DNA of 64,000 nucleotides from Paraprevotella xylaniphila YIT 11841 (GTDB lineage Bacteria; Bacteroidota; Bacteroidia; Bacteroidales; Bacteroidaceae). Below, piece by piece: positions 17,168 to 25,943 of the stretch. The position numbers and the translations under genes were made by a program. The notes under the pieces are model-generated. The model made no database searches, was not told the origin of the DNA, and saw nothing but the letters and a program-made list of their open reading frames with translations. Position 1 is the first letter of the stretch. Each line of letters begins with the position of its first letter. The stretch lies in NCBI RefSeq assembly GCF_000205165.1, contig NZ_GL883837.1:20932-84931 (forward strand). The letters are read 5' to 3'.

Positions 17168-19015
17168 TTATTTGTTTTTTACTATGCTGAAAGGCTCGTA
17201 TGCCTCTCCTTTTCCGTCGTAGCCGGAGTTCTTGAAATATTCCACAAAGGTCAGACGAAGCGGGTGCACGAAAGCACTCAGGCAAGACATGGCGATGTTC
17301 AACGTATGGCCGAACGCTAAAATCAGCCCGCAACCCAACCATCCAGGAACTCCGTACAATGCGTCTCCCGCACCGTCACGTACCATAAAGGCCAACTGAT
17401 TGAACACACCGCCCAACATACCGCCGGCCAACCCGAGGGCATACAGACGGATATAGGAAAGCACGTCGCCCATCAGCCCCGTAGCCATGTTATACGTGTC
17501 CCACAATCCGGCTCCGATATTGGCAAAAACATTGCGGTGGAGGTTGTTCAGCAAATAAATGCCGATGGCCGCCACGCCGCCGATCACAAGGAAAGCCGTA
17601 TTGGATACATTCTCCGAGATCACTTTCATAAAAGAAAGGCCGCCCGTACAGATGAAACCGACGACAAGCAGCAGCCATCCCCAATCAGAGAGCGACTCCT
17701 TGAAACCGTAACGTACCGTAGCACCGATGGCCTTCACCGTCATGGCGATGCAGATGTGCACTACGCCGATAATCAAGGCTAACAGCATTTGTTTGTCATA
17801 GCTCGTGTCGCCTATCTTACCCACGATCATGAATTGCTTCATCCACCCGGGCACATCTACGTCGAAGAGGCTCACCCCAAAGAACGTACCCAAAACGGCA
17901 CCGAACACGGTGGTGGCTGCTCCCAACGTAATCACCAAGTTCATGATACCCTTCAAAGAGGAAGAAAGCTTGTGTTTCAGGAAAAATCCCAAAGCAATCA
18001 GCACCAATCCGTAACCTGCATCGCCCATGCAGAAGGCAAAGAACAACGTGAAGAACGGGGCGACCAACGGCGTGGGGTCAAACTCCGCATAGTCGGGCAT
18101 GCCGTACATCTTCGTCAGCACCTCGTACATCCGTACGAATGCATTGTTCTTCAATTTAATCGGAGCATTGTCTTCCCTGCGCGCCGCACGTATCTCATAA
18201 TAGACCTCCTGAGTGGAAAGGAAAGATTTCACTTCGGCTTCCTTGTCTTCCGGAATCCATCCTTGCAACACCATCAAACGGTTGTCGGCCACTTGTTCCG
18301 TGCCCAACACCACGCGGTCGAAAGCTATGGAGGTGCGCAATTCATCTTCATAACCACGAAGCCGGGCTACATAACCTTGCGCCAACCTCCCCATTTCATG
18401 TTCTATAGCGGCTATTCCTTCTTCTTTTTCACGTATCTGCTTCCGCAAATCCATCAACGAGACACAGGGCAGGCGCAACCGTTCGGCATCGAGCACCACC
18501 TCCTCGCCCACCGGCGTAAGGGTCACGAAATAGACCTTGCCCTTTTCACGGGTTACTTCAGTAGCATAATACAATGCCGCCCACTCTTCATTGAACGAAC
18601 GTTCGGGGCAGACAAAGAAGCCCATGGCATAACCGATGTCCGACAAACCTTCGACACGCGCCGGGTCGAAGTCGCCCCAAGGCAACAGCGCAGCCTCATC
18701 CTTCCGCAAACGTTGGAGTTCCGCCTCTGCCTTATGCCGGGTTTCTTCCATCCTATCCAAATGCGACAAGATATCCGCCACGCCACGGTTGTCGGCCAAT
18801 GGATTGTCCGGCACCGGCATAGCCTCCAGGCGGTTTATCCACTCTTTCACATGCTCCGTCCGCCTGAGTTTGGCTTCCAATTCTGACGTAGGTTCCACCA
18901 CACCTTCCTGTGCCGTCTGTACATGCAATACCCCCAGTTCCTGCATCCGTTTCAAGAAAGCTTCGTACTCCTTATAATAAATAAGGAAAGTAAGTTTCTT
19001 CATCTTCGTAATCAT
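17168..19015 (-). CDS. V-type ATPase subunit I (a-subunit, stator)
   Basis: 615 residues: a soluble N-terminal half with coiled coils (SHLDRMEETRHKAEAELQRL) that joins the peripheral stalk, then seven or eight membrane helices from about residue 330 (FTLFFAFCMGDAGYGL, LVITLGAATTVFGAVLGTFFG) forming the ion half-channels. The start ATG overlaps the subunit D stop by 4 bp (19012-19015). It matches the NtpI/V-ATPase 116-kDa family in order and length. Confidence 0.92.
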   Translation of the reverse strand: MITKMKKLTFLIYYKEYEAFLKRMQELGVLHVQTAQEGVVEPTSELEAKLRRTEHVKEWINRLEAMPVPDNPLADNRGVADILSHLDRMEETRHKAEAELQRLRKDEAALLPWGDFDPARVEGLSDIGYAMGFFVCPERSFNEEWAALYYATEVTREKGKVYFVTLTPVGEEVVLDAERLRLPCVSLMDLRKQIREKEEGIAAIEHEMGRLAQGYVARLRGYEDELRTSIAFDRVVLGTEQVADNRLMVLQGWIPEDKEAEVKSFLSTQEVYYEIRAARREDNAPIKLKNNAFVRMYEVLTKMYGMPDYAEFDPTPLVAPFFTLFFAFCMGDAGYGLVLIALGFFLKHKLSSSLKGIMNLVITLGAATTVFGAVLGTFFGVSLFDVDVPGWMKQFMIVGKIGDTSYDKQMLLALIIGVVHICIAMTVKAIGATVRYGFKESLSDWGWLLLVVGFICTGGLSFMKVISENVSNTAFLVIGGVAAIGIYLLNNLHRNVFANIGAGLWDTYNMATGLMGDVLSYIRLYALGLAGGMLGGVFNQLAFMVRDGAGDALYGVPGWLGCGLILAFGHTLNIAMSCLSAFVHPLRLTFVEYFKNSGYDGKGEAYEPFSIVKNK

Positions 19016-19617
19016 GCCTCGGCCTCCTTTCTCTTCTCCTGAAGGGTTTTTAATATTTTCTGGGAAGACTTGGACAAGTTTTCCTCATCCTCCATGAAAC
19101 GTTTGATTTTCCGTAACGCATCCTCATAACCGGGTATCTGCACCTTCTCGAAAAGGTTCACCTTCTGGGTCGTCTTCTTGCGCGAATACTCCAACAGGTC
19201 GAGCTTGGCCTGCACGAATTCCTTTTCTATGGCCGTCCGCGCCAGGCCGCGCAACAAAGAAATCCCGTCATAATACCACTTGGGACTGCTGAACATACTG
19301 AACGGACGCACCTCCAGTTCCACACTGTTCAGCACCGGCACCCGCACCCCGGCTATCTTTTTTACGCCTAAATCCACGTCCTTGACTCCGACTATCGTCG
19401 GGTCAAATTCGCTCCATAATGCAAACATCGCCTCGTAAGCCTGAATCTGCGCCTCCAGGTTGCGTGCCAGTTCCGCCGCTTCCGCCTTGCACTTCTTCAC
19501 CTCCATGCGCAACGCACTCTCCTTGTTCTTGATGATAGGCAGCGTGCGTACACGCATCTTGAGTTGTTTTTCAAGCTGCTGCAACGAGGTCTTGTTATAT
19601 TGAAATTTAATGGCCAT
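19012..19617 (-). CDS. V-type ATPase subunit D (central rotor shaft)
   Basis: 201 residues, no signal peptide. The N-terminal helix (IKFQYNKTSLQQLEKQLKMR) and the long C-terminal helix (RKKTTQKVNLFEKVQIPGYE) form the antiparallel coiled coil typical of subunit D, which turns inside the A3B3 hexamer. It lies 11 bp after subunit B and overlaps subunit I by 4 bp. Confidence 0.92.
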   Translation of the reverse strand: MAIKFQYNKTSLQQLEKQLKMRVRTLPIIKNKESALRMEVKKCKAEAAELARNLEAQIQAYEAMFALWSEFDPTIVGVKDVDLGVKKIAGVRVPVLNSVELEVRPFSMFSSPKWYYDGISLLRGLARTAIEKEFVQAKLDLLEYSRKKTTQKVNLFEKVQIPGYEDALRKIKRFMEDEENLSKSSQKILKTLQEKRKEAEA

Positions 19618-19628
19618 ATCCTTCCGAT

Positions 19629-20948
19629 TTATTTCGTCCAGAACTCATCCACCAGTTCCTTCTTGATGTTCACCTCCTCGGGTTTGAAGTACTTGGCAAA
19701 CAGCCCCCAAGTCACATCGAGCATCTCCGTGGTATTCAGGTTCACGTCGATGGCCAACAGCTTGTCTGCATAATCCTTGGCAAAAGAAAGCGTACGGTTA
19801 TCGTAGTCCGTCAGGTCAAATCCGTTTTCCATCTTGGTCTTGGCGTTGGCGGCATCCGCATACAAACGTACGGCCGCATTCATCACCTGCGGATGGTCTT
19901 TACGGGTTTTCTTACCGGCCACCAACTGTTTCAGACGGGACAACGAACGGAACGGGTCCACGATGACCTTGCCGATATCGCTGTCGCGACGCAAGAAAAG
20001 CTGCCCTTCGGTGATATATCCCGTGTTGTCCGGCACGGCATGCGTGATGTCGCCCCCGCTCAACGTCGTCACGGCGATAATGGTAATGGAACCGCCTGAG
20101 GGGAATTGCACGGCTTTCTCGTAAATCTTGGCCAAGTCCGAGTACAACGAACCGGGCATGGAGTCCTTCGACGGAATCTGGTCCATACGGTTGGACACTA
20201 TGGCCAACGAGTCGGCGTATGAGGTCATGTCGGTGAGCAGCACCAATACCTTCTCATTCTTTTCCACAGCGAAATACTCGGCTGCCGTCAAGGCCATGTC
20301 GGGCACCAACAGACGTTCCACCGCAGGGTCCTCGGTCGTGTTCATGAAACTGACGATACGGTCGAGCGCACCGGCATTCGAGAACACGTTTTTGAAATAA
20401 AGATAGTCGTCGTTCGTCATACCCATGCCGCCTAAAATGATTTTATCGGTCTGCGCACGCAGGGCCACCATGGCCATCACCTGATTGAAAGGTTGGTCCG
20501 GGTCGGCAAAGAACGGTATCTTCTGGCCGGACACCAACGTGTTGTTCAGGTCGATACCGGCAATACCCGTCGCAATCAGTTCGGACGGCTGCTTGCGGCG
20601 CACCGGATTCACCGACGGACCGCCGATTTCCACTTCCACGCCTTCCACTTCCGGCCCCCCGTCAATGGGATTACCGTAAGCATTGAAAAAGCGACCGGCC
20701 AGTTGTTCGCTCACTTTCAGGGTCGGAGCCTTGCCCATGAACACGACTTCCGCATCCGTAGGGATACCGCCCGTACCCTCGAACACCTGCAGCGTCACTT
20801 CGTCACCGGCAATCTTCACCACCTGGGCCAACTTGCCGTCCACCATAGCCAATTCGTCGGCCCCCACGCCCGTAGCCTTCAGGGTACAAGTGGCCTTCGT
20901 AATCTGGCTTATCTTCGTATATATCTTTTGAAATGCTTTTGTTGCCAT
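19629..20948 (-). CDS. V-type ATPase subunit B (non-catalytic)
   Basis: 439 residues of the ATP-synthase alpha/beta fold. There is no Walker A lysine motif, as expected for B, but PFFADPDQPFNQVMAMVA, LGGMGMTNDDYLYF and LLTDMTSYADSL are hallmark stretches of the regulatory subunit. B alternates with A in the V1 head. It is 15 bp downstream of subunit A and 11 bp upstream of D. Confidence 0.94.
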   Translation of the reverse strand: MATKAFQKIYTKISQITKATCTLKATGVGADELAMVDGKLAQVVKIAGDEVTLQVFEGTGGIPTDAEVVFMGKAPTLKVSEQLAGRFFNAYGNPIDGGPEVEGVEVEIGGPSVNPVRRKQPSELIATGIAGIDLNNTLVSGQKIPFFADPDQPFNQVMAMVALRAQTDKIILGGMGMTNDDYLYFKNVFSNAGALDRIVSFMNTTEDPAVERLLVPDMALTAAEYFAVEKNEKVLVLLTDMTSYADSLAIVSNRMDQIPSKDSMPGSLYSDLAKIYEKAVQFPSGGSITIIAVTTLSGGDITHAVPDNTGYITEGQLFLRRDSDIGKVIVDPFRSLSRLKQLVAGKKTRKDHPQVMNAAVRLYADAANAKTKMENGFDLTDYDNRTLSFAKDYADKLLAIDVNLNTTEMLDVTWGLFAKYFKPEEVNIKKELVDEFWTK

Positions 20949-20963
20949 AACTTTCCTGATTAA

Positions 20964-22715
20964 TTATTGCCTTTCCGCCACCATCTCACGAATCTGGCGT
21001 TTATAGTCTTCGAACTTCTCACTCTTGAATTCCGCGTAGTTCATCTGCTTGCACAGGTTGATGAGCTTCTTGAAATAATCCATGACTTCAAGGAAACCGT
21101 CGAACTTGTACTCGGCGCGGCAAATGTCCACCACCAGATTCAGGATGTCTTCCTGGCGTTCCATCGGTGTCACGGCATCCACCTCGTCGAAAGCGTCCTG
21201 CTGTAGGATAACATAGTCGATGACTTCCGACTTCCAGAATATCACGTGATACTCCACAGGTACGCCGTCGTCACCCAAGATATTAATCTGCTCGGCAATC
21301 TCCTTTCCTCTCAAAAGGCGTGTCTTGAGTTCGTTCACTTTCGCTGTCCATTCACCGTTAATGCGCTTCGATATATATTCTTCAAACTCGGGATATTCGA
21401 TATACTTGGAATAAGAATCTATCGGGTTCACGGCCGGATAACGTTTCTTGTCCGCACGGTCCTGCTCCAACGCATAGAAGCAACGCGCCACCTTCTTTGT
21501 GTTTTCCGTCACGGGTTCCTTCAAGTTACCGCCGGCCGGTGAAACCGTACCGATGAACGTAATGGAACCCACTTCGCCGTTGTTCAAGTACACATAACCT
21601 GCACGACCGTAGAAGTTGGAAATGATGGCGGACAAATCCATCGGGAAAGCATCCGGACCCGGCAGTTCCTCCATACGGTTGGACATCTCGCGCAAAGCCT
21701 GCGCCCAACGTGAAGTGGAATCGGCCATCAAGAGGACGCGCAATCCCATGGAACGATAGAACTCGGCAATCGTCATGGCCGTGTATACCGATGCCTCACG
21801 GGCAGCCACAGGCATGTTGGACGTGTTGGCGATAATGATGGTACGCTCCATCAACTTGCGTCCCGTGTGCGGATCCACCAGTTCGGGAAACTCCGTAAAG
21901 ATTTCCACCACCTCGTTGGCACGCTCCCCACAGGCGGCAATGATAACGATATCGGCCTCGGCCTGCTTGGAGATGGCGTGTTGGAGCACCGTCTTTCCCG
22001 TACCGAACGGCCCCGGAATAAATCCCGTGCCCCCCTCTACAATCGGATTCATCGTATCAATGGTACGTACGCCCGTCTCCAATAATTTAAACGGACGCGG
22101 CTTTTCCTTATAATTGGTCATGGCCACTTTCACCGGCCATTTCTGCACCATGGTCACGGCAATGTCCTCACCGTCCTCTCCCGTCAACACGGCTATCGTG
22201 TCTTCGCACAAATAGTCGCCCTCCGGAACAATGCTTTTCACCGTAGCCGCGCCCTCCATGGCTATCGGTGCCATGATTTTCAGGGGTTGGTAGTTTTCCT
22301 CCACCTCTCCCAACCAGGCTGAAGCCTCTACTTTGTCGCCGGGTTTCGCAATGGGCTTGAAATGCCACTTTTTGTCTTTATCCAACGGATAAGTGTACTG
22401 CCCGCGACGCAAGAACACACCTTCCATCTTGTCCAAGTCGTTCTGCAAACCGTCGTAGTTCTTGGAAAGCATCCCCGGCCCCAACGTCACTTCGAGCATG
22501 TGCCCGGTAAATTCAGCCTCAGCCCCGACTTTCATGCCCCGGGTGCTTTCAAACACCTGCACGTATGCATTCCGACCGACCACCTTAATCACTTCGGCCA
22601 TCAGGCGGTCTCCGCCTGTCGTGATGTAGCAGATCTCATTCTGTGCCACCGGGCCGTCCACTTGAATGGTCACGATATTGGAGATGACTCCAATCACTGT
22701 ACCTCTTGTTGCCAT
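20964..22715 (-). CDS. V-type ATPase catalytic subunit A
   Basis: 583 residues. Walker A GPFGTGKT is near residues 234-241, and LLMADSTSRWAQALREMS is the family signature with catalytic-site contacts. The A-specific insert region (about 115-200, with KWPVKVAMTN) is present. It hydrolyses or makes ATP in the cytosolic V1 head. In anaerobic Bacteroidales the complex may run either way. It lies 17 bp after the DUF2764 gene. Confidence 0.96.
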   Translation of the reverse strand: MATRGTVIGVISNIVTIQVDGPVAQNEICYITTGGDRLMAEVIKVVGRNAYVQVFESTRGMKVGAEAEFTGHMLEVTLGPGMLSKNYDGLQNDLDKMEGVFLRRGQYTYPLDKDKKWHFKPIAKPGDKVEASAWLGEVEENYQPLKIMAPIAMEGAATVKSIVPEGDYLCEDTIAVLTGEDGEDIAVTMVQKWPVKVAMTNYKEKPRPFKLLETGVRTIDTMNPIVEGGTGFIPGPFGTGKTVLQHAISKQAEADIVIIAACGERANEVVEIFTEFPELVDPHTGRKLMERTIIIANTSNMPVAAREASVYTAMTIAEFYRSMGLRVLLMADSTSRWAQALREMSNRMEELPGPDAFPMDLSAIISNFYGRAGYVYLNNGEVGSITFIGTVSPAGGNLKEPVTENTKKVARCFYALEQDRADKKRYPAVNPIDSYSKYIEYPEFEEYISKRINGEWTAKVNELKTRLLRGKEIAEQINILGDDGVPVEYHVIFWKSEVIDYVILQQDAFDEVDAVTPMERQEDILNLVVDICRAEYKFDGFLEVMDYFKKLINLCKQMNYAEFKSEKFEDYKRQIREMVAERQ

Positions 22716-22732
22716 ATCATTATTTTCGTTTT

Positions 22733-23575
22733 TTATTTCTTAAATTCTTGGGGAATCTCGACTTCGTCCTTCAGCTGTTCCACTAAACTGCGGAACACTT
22801 TCCCGCCGCGTTCCTTATCGATATGTGTCCATCGCTCTATGATGTCCAACTTGATGAGAAAGGCAAAGAGGCGTTCCACTGAAAAATAACAGAAGAAAGT
22901 ACGGTTTTCCAACCATTCCCATTTCAACAAATCCAATTTACGTTCCTTCTCCACCGGGTCGGACATCTCATGGATACGTATCACGTCGTCCATATAATCC
23001 AGTTCCGTACCCAACCCGAAATCCCGTGCTCCCGAAACAGCCAAAGCCTTCGTCACCGCATCGTCGCCCACCAGATAGGAAACCGGATTGAATCCGTACT
23101 TCCGGGCCGTAAGGGCTATCAAGATATTGTTCACATTCCGGTTGAATGCGAACCAATCTTTTGTAAAACGATTCTTGAACGTGCCCGCATAACGGTAATA
23201 TGCCGCCGAAAGGACATCTTCCGGCAAGCGTTCCTGCACTTCTTTCAAGGTAGCATACTCTGCCATAAACTCGTAAAAATAAGCAGGCAACACACGGCCT
23301 TGCTCATCGCCGGCCTTCACCTTCTCCATGGCTTCGGGCCACGCTTCACGCGGAAACATCGCCCGTTCATCAAACGCCGCCCCGTCTCCTTCGGCCAACC
23401 ATGCCAACAAGTTGCGATGGTCGTAACGCAAGAAAAACAAAGCCACTAGCTTCTTATCTGTCTCGGAAAGTTGCGGCCAATAGTCCTCTTTGAAGTCTGC
23501 CACCGTAAAATTCAGTTTGGCATCATCGGGGGACACGTCGGGCATACTTGCCACTAAACCATAATAATTCTTCAT
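22733..23575 (-). CDS. DUF2764 protein, V-ATPase operon component
   Basis: 280 residues, helical, no signal peptide (MKNYYGLVASMPDVSPDD). In Chlamydia and Bacteroidetes a gene of this family sits between subunits E and A, where other bacteria carry subunits C and F. Patterns such as FAFNRNVNNILIALTARKYGF resemble the helical subunit C/d family, which links the rotor shaft to the membrane ring. The likely role is therefore a subunit C-like coupling protein, by inference. It lies 10 bp after subunit E and 17 bp before A. Confidence 0.8.
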   Translation of the reverse strand: MKNYYGLVASMPDVSPDDAKLNFTVADFKEDYWPQLSETDKKLVALFFLRYDHRNLLAWLAEGDGAAFDERAMFPREAWPEAMEKVKAGDEQGRVLPAYFYEFMAEYATLKEVQERLPEDVLSAAYYRYAGTFKNRFTKDWFAFNRNVNNILIALTARKYGFNPVSYLVGDDAVTKALAVSGARDFGLGTELDYMDDVIRIHEMSDPVEKERKLDLLKWEWLENRTFFCYFSVERLFAFLIKLDIIERWTHIDKERGGKVFRSLVEQLKDEVEIPQEFKK

Positions 23576-23585
23576 GCAGATGGAT

Positions 23586-24173
23586 TTAGAAGAGCATTTC
23601 TATCAATTTCGGACGGAGGAAATCCTTGAAATAAGCTGCAAATTCCTCTTCGCCGAAATTCACCTTATAAGAACCGTCGGACGGAGAAACCGAAAACGCG
23701 GCCGCCTTTCCGTTCACTTTCTCTATCTTCACCCCTTTATCCAACAAGTCTTTCGCGTGGGCACGGAAATAAGCGGTAAGCCCGTCGGCATCCGAAGCTG
23801 AAACCACCATGTCTCCGCCTGCGGCCCAACTTTTGGCTACAGCCACCATGAAATTCCCCATGAAATCCTTATTGCCGGTAAGTTCCCTCACCGCATCTTT
23901 TACCAATTTGTCGGAAACGACATTCACAATCTCCGATTTCAATGCACTCAAAGCCTGTCCCGCATACAGTTTCAATTCTGATTTCGTATTGGCCTCCAGT
24001 TCCTGAGCCTGCTTACGCGCCTTATCCACGATTTCATCCGCCTCCTTTCGTGCGTCCGCCACCAACTTATCGGCTTCCGCCTTTGCTTTTTCCACTAAGC
24101 GCATGCCCTCGGCATTCCCTTTTTCCACCCCTTCGCGATAAAGCTTATCGGTCAATTCTTGAATCTTTTCCAT
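23586..24173 (-). CDS. V-type ATPase subunit E (peripheral stalk)
   Basis: 195 residues. The first 110 form a charged alanine-rich coiled coil (EKAKAEADKLVADARKEADE), followed by a small mixed domain (MVVSASDADGLTAYF) that contacts the V1 head. It is the first gene of the operon, 43 bp from a candidate promoter. Subunits F and G/H were not seen in the operon. Confidence 0.88.
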   Translation of the reverse strand: MEKIQELTDKLYREGVEKGNAEGMRLVEKAKAEADKLVADARKEADEIVDKARKQAQELEANTKSELKLYAGQALSALKSEIVNVVSDKLVKDAVRELTGNKDFMGNFMVAVAKSWAAGGDMVVSASDADGLTAYFRAHAKDLLDKGVKIEKVNGKAAAFSVSPSDGSYKVNFGEEEFAAYFKDFLRPKLIEMLF

Positions 24174-24216
24174 TGTATTTTCGGTTTATCTATTCGCCAT
24201 TTTTCATTTTGTGCAC

Positions 24217-24247
24217 TAAAAGTAGGCATATTTTCCCGTATGGCAAA
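24217..24247 (-). promoter_or_regulatory. Candidate promoter of the V-ATPase operon
   Basis: On the minus strand TTTG (24247-24244), 19-bp spacer, TACTTTTA (24224-24217). The last base of the -7 box departs from consensus. Confidence 0.5.
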
Positions 24248-24346
24248 GCCCAAAGAAAGAACATTTTCATCTATTTAAGGAAAACATGCTGAATAGCATA
24301 AAAATACAGAGAAAAAAGACAATGGCGTTAAATATTCTCTACCTTT

Positions 24347-24380
24347 TTTGAAAGATTATGCAAATAAAGCCTTATCTTAG
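24347..24380 (+). promoter_or_regulatory. Candidate promoter of the flippase gene
   Basis: TTTG (24347-24350), 22-bp spacer, TATCTTAG (24373-24380). The spacer is slightly long and there is one mismatch, so this is weak. Confidence 0.35.
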
Positions 24381-24436
24381 CTGTCTCAAATTCCACGAAT
24401 CCGTATATAAACCCAGATAACCTCCGACCAACCGTC

Positions 24437-25912
24437 ATGGCAGAAAAGACACTAAAAGAAAAGACTGCAAAAGGCCTGATGTGGGGCACCATCAGCAGTG
24501 GGGTACAATTGGTGCTGGGCACCTTGTTCGGCATCTTCCTTGCCCGCATCCTCTCACCATCGGATTATGGCATGGTGGGTTTGCTGACCGTTTTCTCACA
24601 AATCGCCTCCATATTGCAAGACAGCGGTTTCCGAACCGCTTTAGCCAACCGCAGGCAAATCGTACACGAAGACTACAACGCCGTATTCTGGTTCAACGTG
24701 GCAACCGGTTGCGCCATGTACTTGTTGCTCTTCTTTCTGGCCCCGCTGATTACGGAATTTTACCAACAATCGGATGCTGCTGCCCATCAGGACTTGTCCG
24801 AACTGACCCCGTTGGCACGTTTCTCCTTTTTAGGTTTCGTGATGGCCAGCTTGGGCACGGCGCACTACGCCTACCTGTTCCGCACGTTGCAGGTCAAGCA
24901 AAAGGCCATCATCACCGTGATTAGCCTCACCACATCCGGCGCCATCGGCCTTACGATGGCTTTAAAAGGATACGCCTATTGGGGATTGGCCGCCCAAGGC
25001 ATAGCTTTCACCACCTGCAACACCATTCTTTTCTGGTATTTCTCGAAATGGCGCCCCACCCTGCCGGTATCTTTCCGTCCCTTAAAAGAAATGTTCGGTT
25101 TCAGCAGCAAGCTGTTGGCCAACGACATTTGCAGCAATATCAACGGCAACATCCTGTCCGTCATGTTAGGACGTTTCTATGCCGTACACGATGTCGGACT
25201 TTATAACCAAGCCAACAAATGGACGGGCATGGTGAGTTCCATGGTAATCGGCACCCTAAAAGACGTAGCCCAACCCGTATTGCGCGATGTGGAAACGGAA
25301 CGCGAACGCCATAAGCGGGTATTCCGCAAAATGCTACGTTTCAACGCTTTTTTGATTTTCCCGTCCCTCTTTGGAATGGCATTGATTTCGCGCGAACTAA
25401 TCCTGATTACCGTCACAGAGAAATGGTTGGACTGCGTCCCCATCATGCAGATTCTGTGCATCGGGGCATTCACTGGACCGATACAATACTTGTGCGCCAA
25501 CCTGGTCATCACCAAAGAACGTTCGGACTTGGTGCTATGGAACACCATCGGCACAGGCATCGCGCAGATTGGAGCCATATTCTTTTCTTACCCTTACGGC
25601 ATCCAAACCATGGTGTGCGTGTACACTGCCATCAATATCGCCTGGCTCACCGTATGGTTCTATTTCGTCCGGCGCGAAATCGGCCTGCGCCTGTGGGAAG
25701 CCGTCCTCGACCTGTTTCCATACGCCGCAATGGCCGCGTTGGCAATGGCCGTGACCGCCTTTATCACTTCACCGATAGAAAACGCCTACTTGCTGTTAGG
25801 AACAAAAGTCTTCACAGCCGCCTTGCTTTATGGAGGACTGATGTGGCTTAGCGGTTCGGTCACGTTCAAGGAATGTATGAGCTACTTATTGAATAAAAAA
25901 AGAGCCAGATAA
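24437..25912 (+). CDS. Wzx-like polysaccharide flippase (MOP superfamily)
   Basis: 491 residues with about 12-14 membrane helices. The start KGLMWGTISSGVQLVLGTLF and LARILSPSDYGMVGLLTVFS are characteristic of the lipopolysaccharide biosynthesis/WzxC branch. Such proteins flip lipid-linked glycan repeat units to the outer face of the inner membrane. It stands alone here, between the V-ATPase promoter and a convergent terminator, about 17 kb from the glycosyltransferase cluster it might serve. Confidence 0.88.
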   Translation: MAEKTLKEKTAKGLMWGTISSGVQLVLGTLFGIFLARILSPSDYGMVGLLTVFSQIASILQDSGFRTALANRRQIVHEDYNAVFWFNVATGCAMYLLLFFLAPLITEFYQQSDAAAHQDLSELTPLARFSFLGFVMASLGTAHYAYLFRTLQVKQKAIITVISLTTSGAIGLTMALKGYAYWGLAAQGIAFTTCNTILFWYFSKWRPTLPVSFRPLKEMFGFSSKLLANDICSNINGNILSVMLGRFYAVHDVGLYNQANKWTGMVSSMVIGTLKDVAQPVLRDVETERERHKRVFRKMLRFNAFLIFPSLFGMALISRELILITVTEKWLDCVPIMQILCIGAFTGPIQYLCANLVITKERSDLVLWNTIGTGIAQIGAIFFSYPYGIQTMVCVYTAINIAWLTVWFYFVRREIGLRLWEAVLDLFPYAAMAALAMAVTAFITSPIENAYLLLGTKVFTAALLYGGLMWLSGSVTFKECMSYLLNKKRAR

Positions 25913-25925
25913 ATCCGGCTCTTTC
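25897..25925. terminator. Convergent bidirectional terminator
   Basis: AAAGAGCC (25899-25906) pairs with GGCTCTTT (25917-25924), with A-rich and T-rich flanks. It overlaps the flippase stop codon and lies 18 bp beyond the stop of the opposing BspA-type gene. Confidence 0.8.
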
Positions 25926-25943
25926 TACATACGAAATATCTTC

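Noticed and set aside
17789..18886. A 365-codon open frame antisense to V-ATPase subunit I
   Set aside because: It lies wholly opposite a well-supported conserved gene, has no recognisable domain and a His/Arg-rich composition typical of reverse-frame translation.
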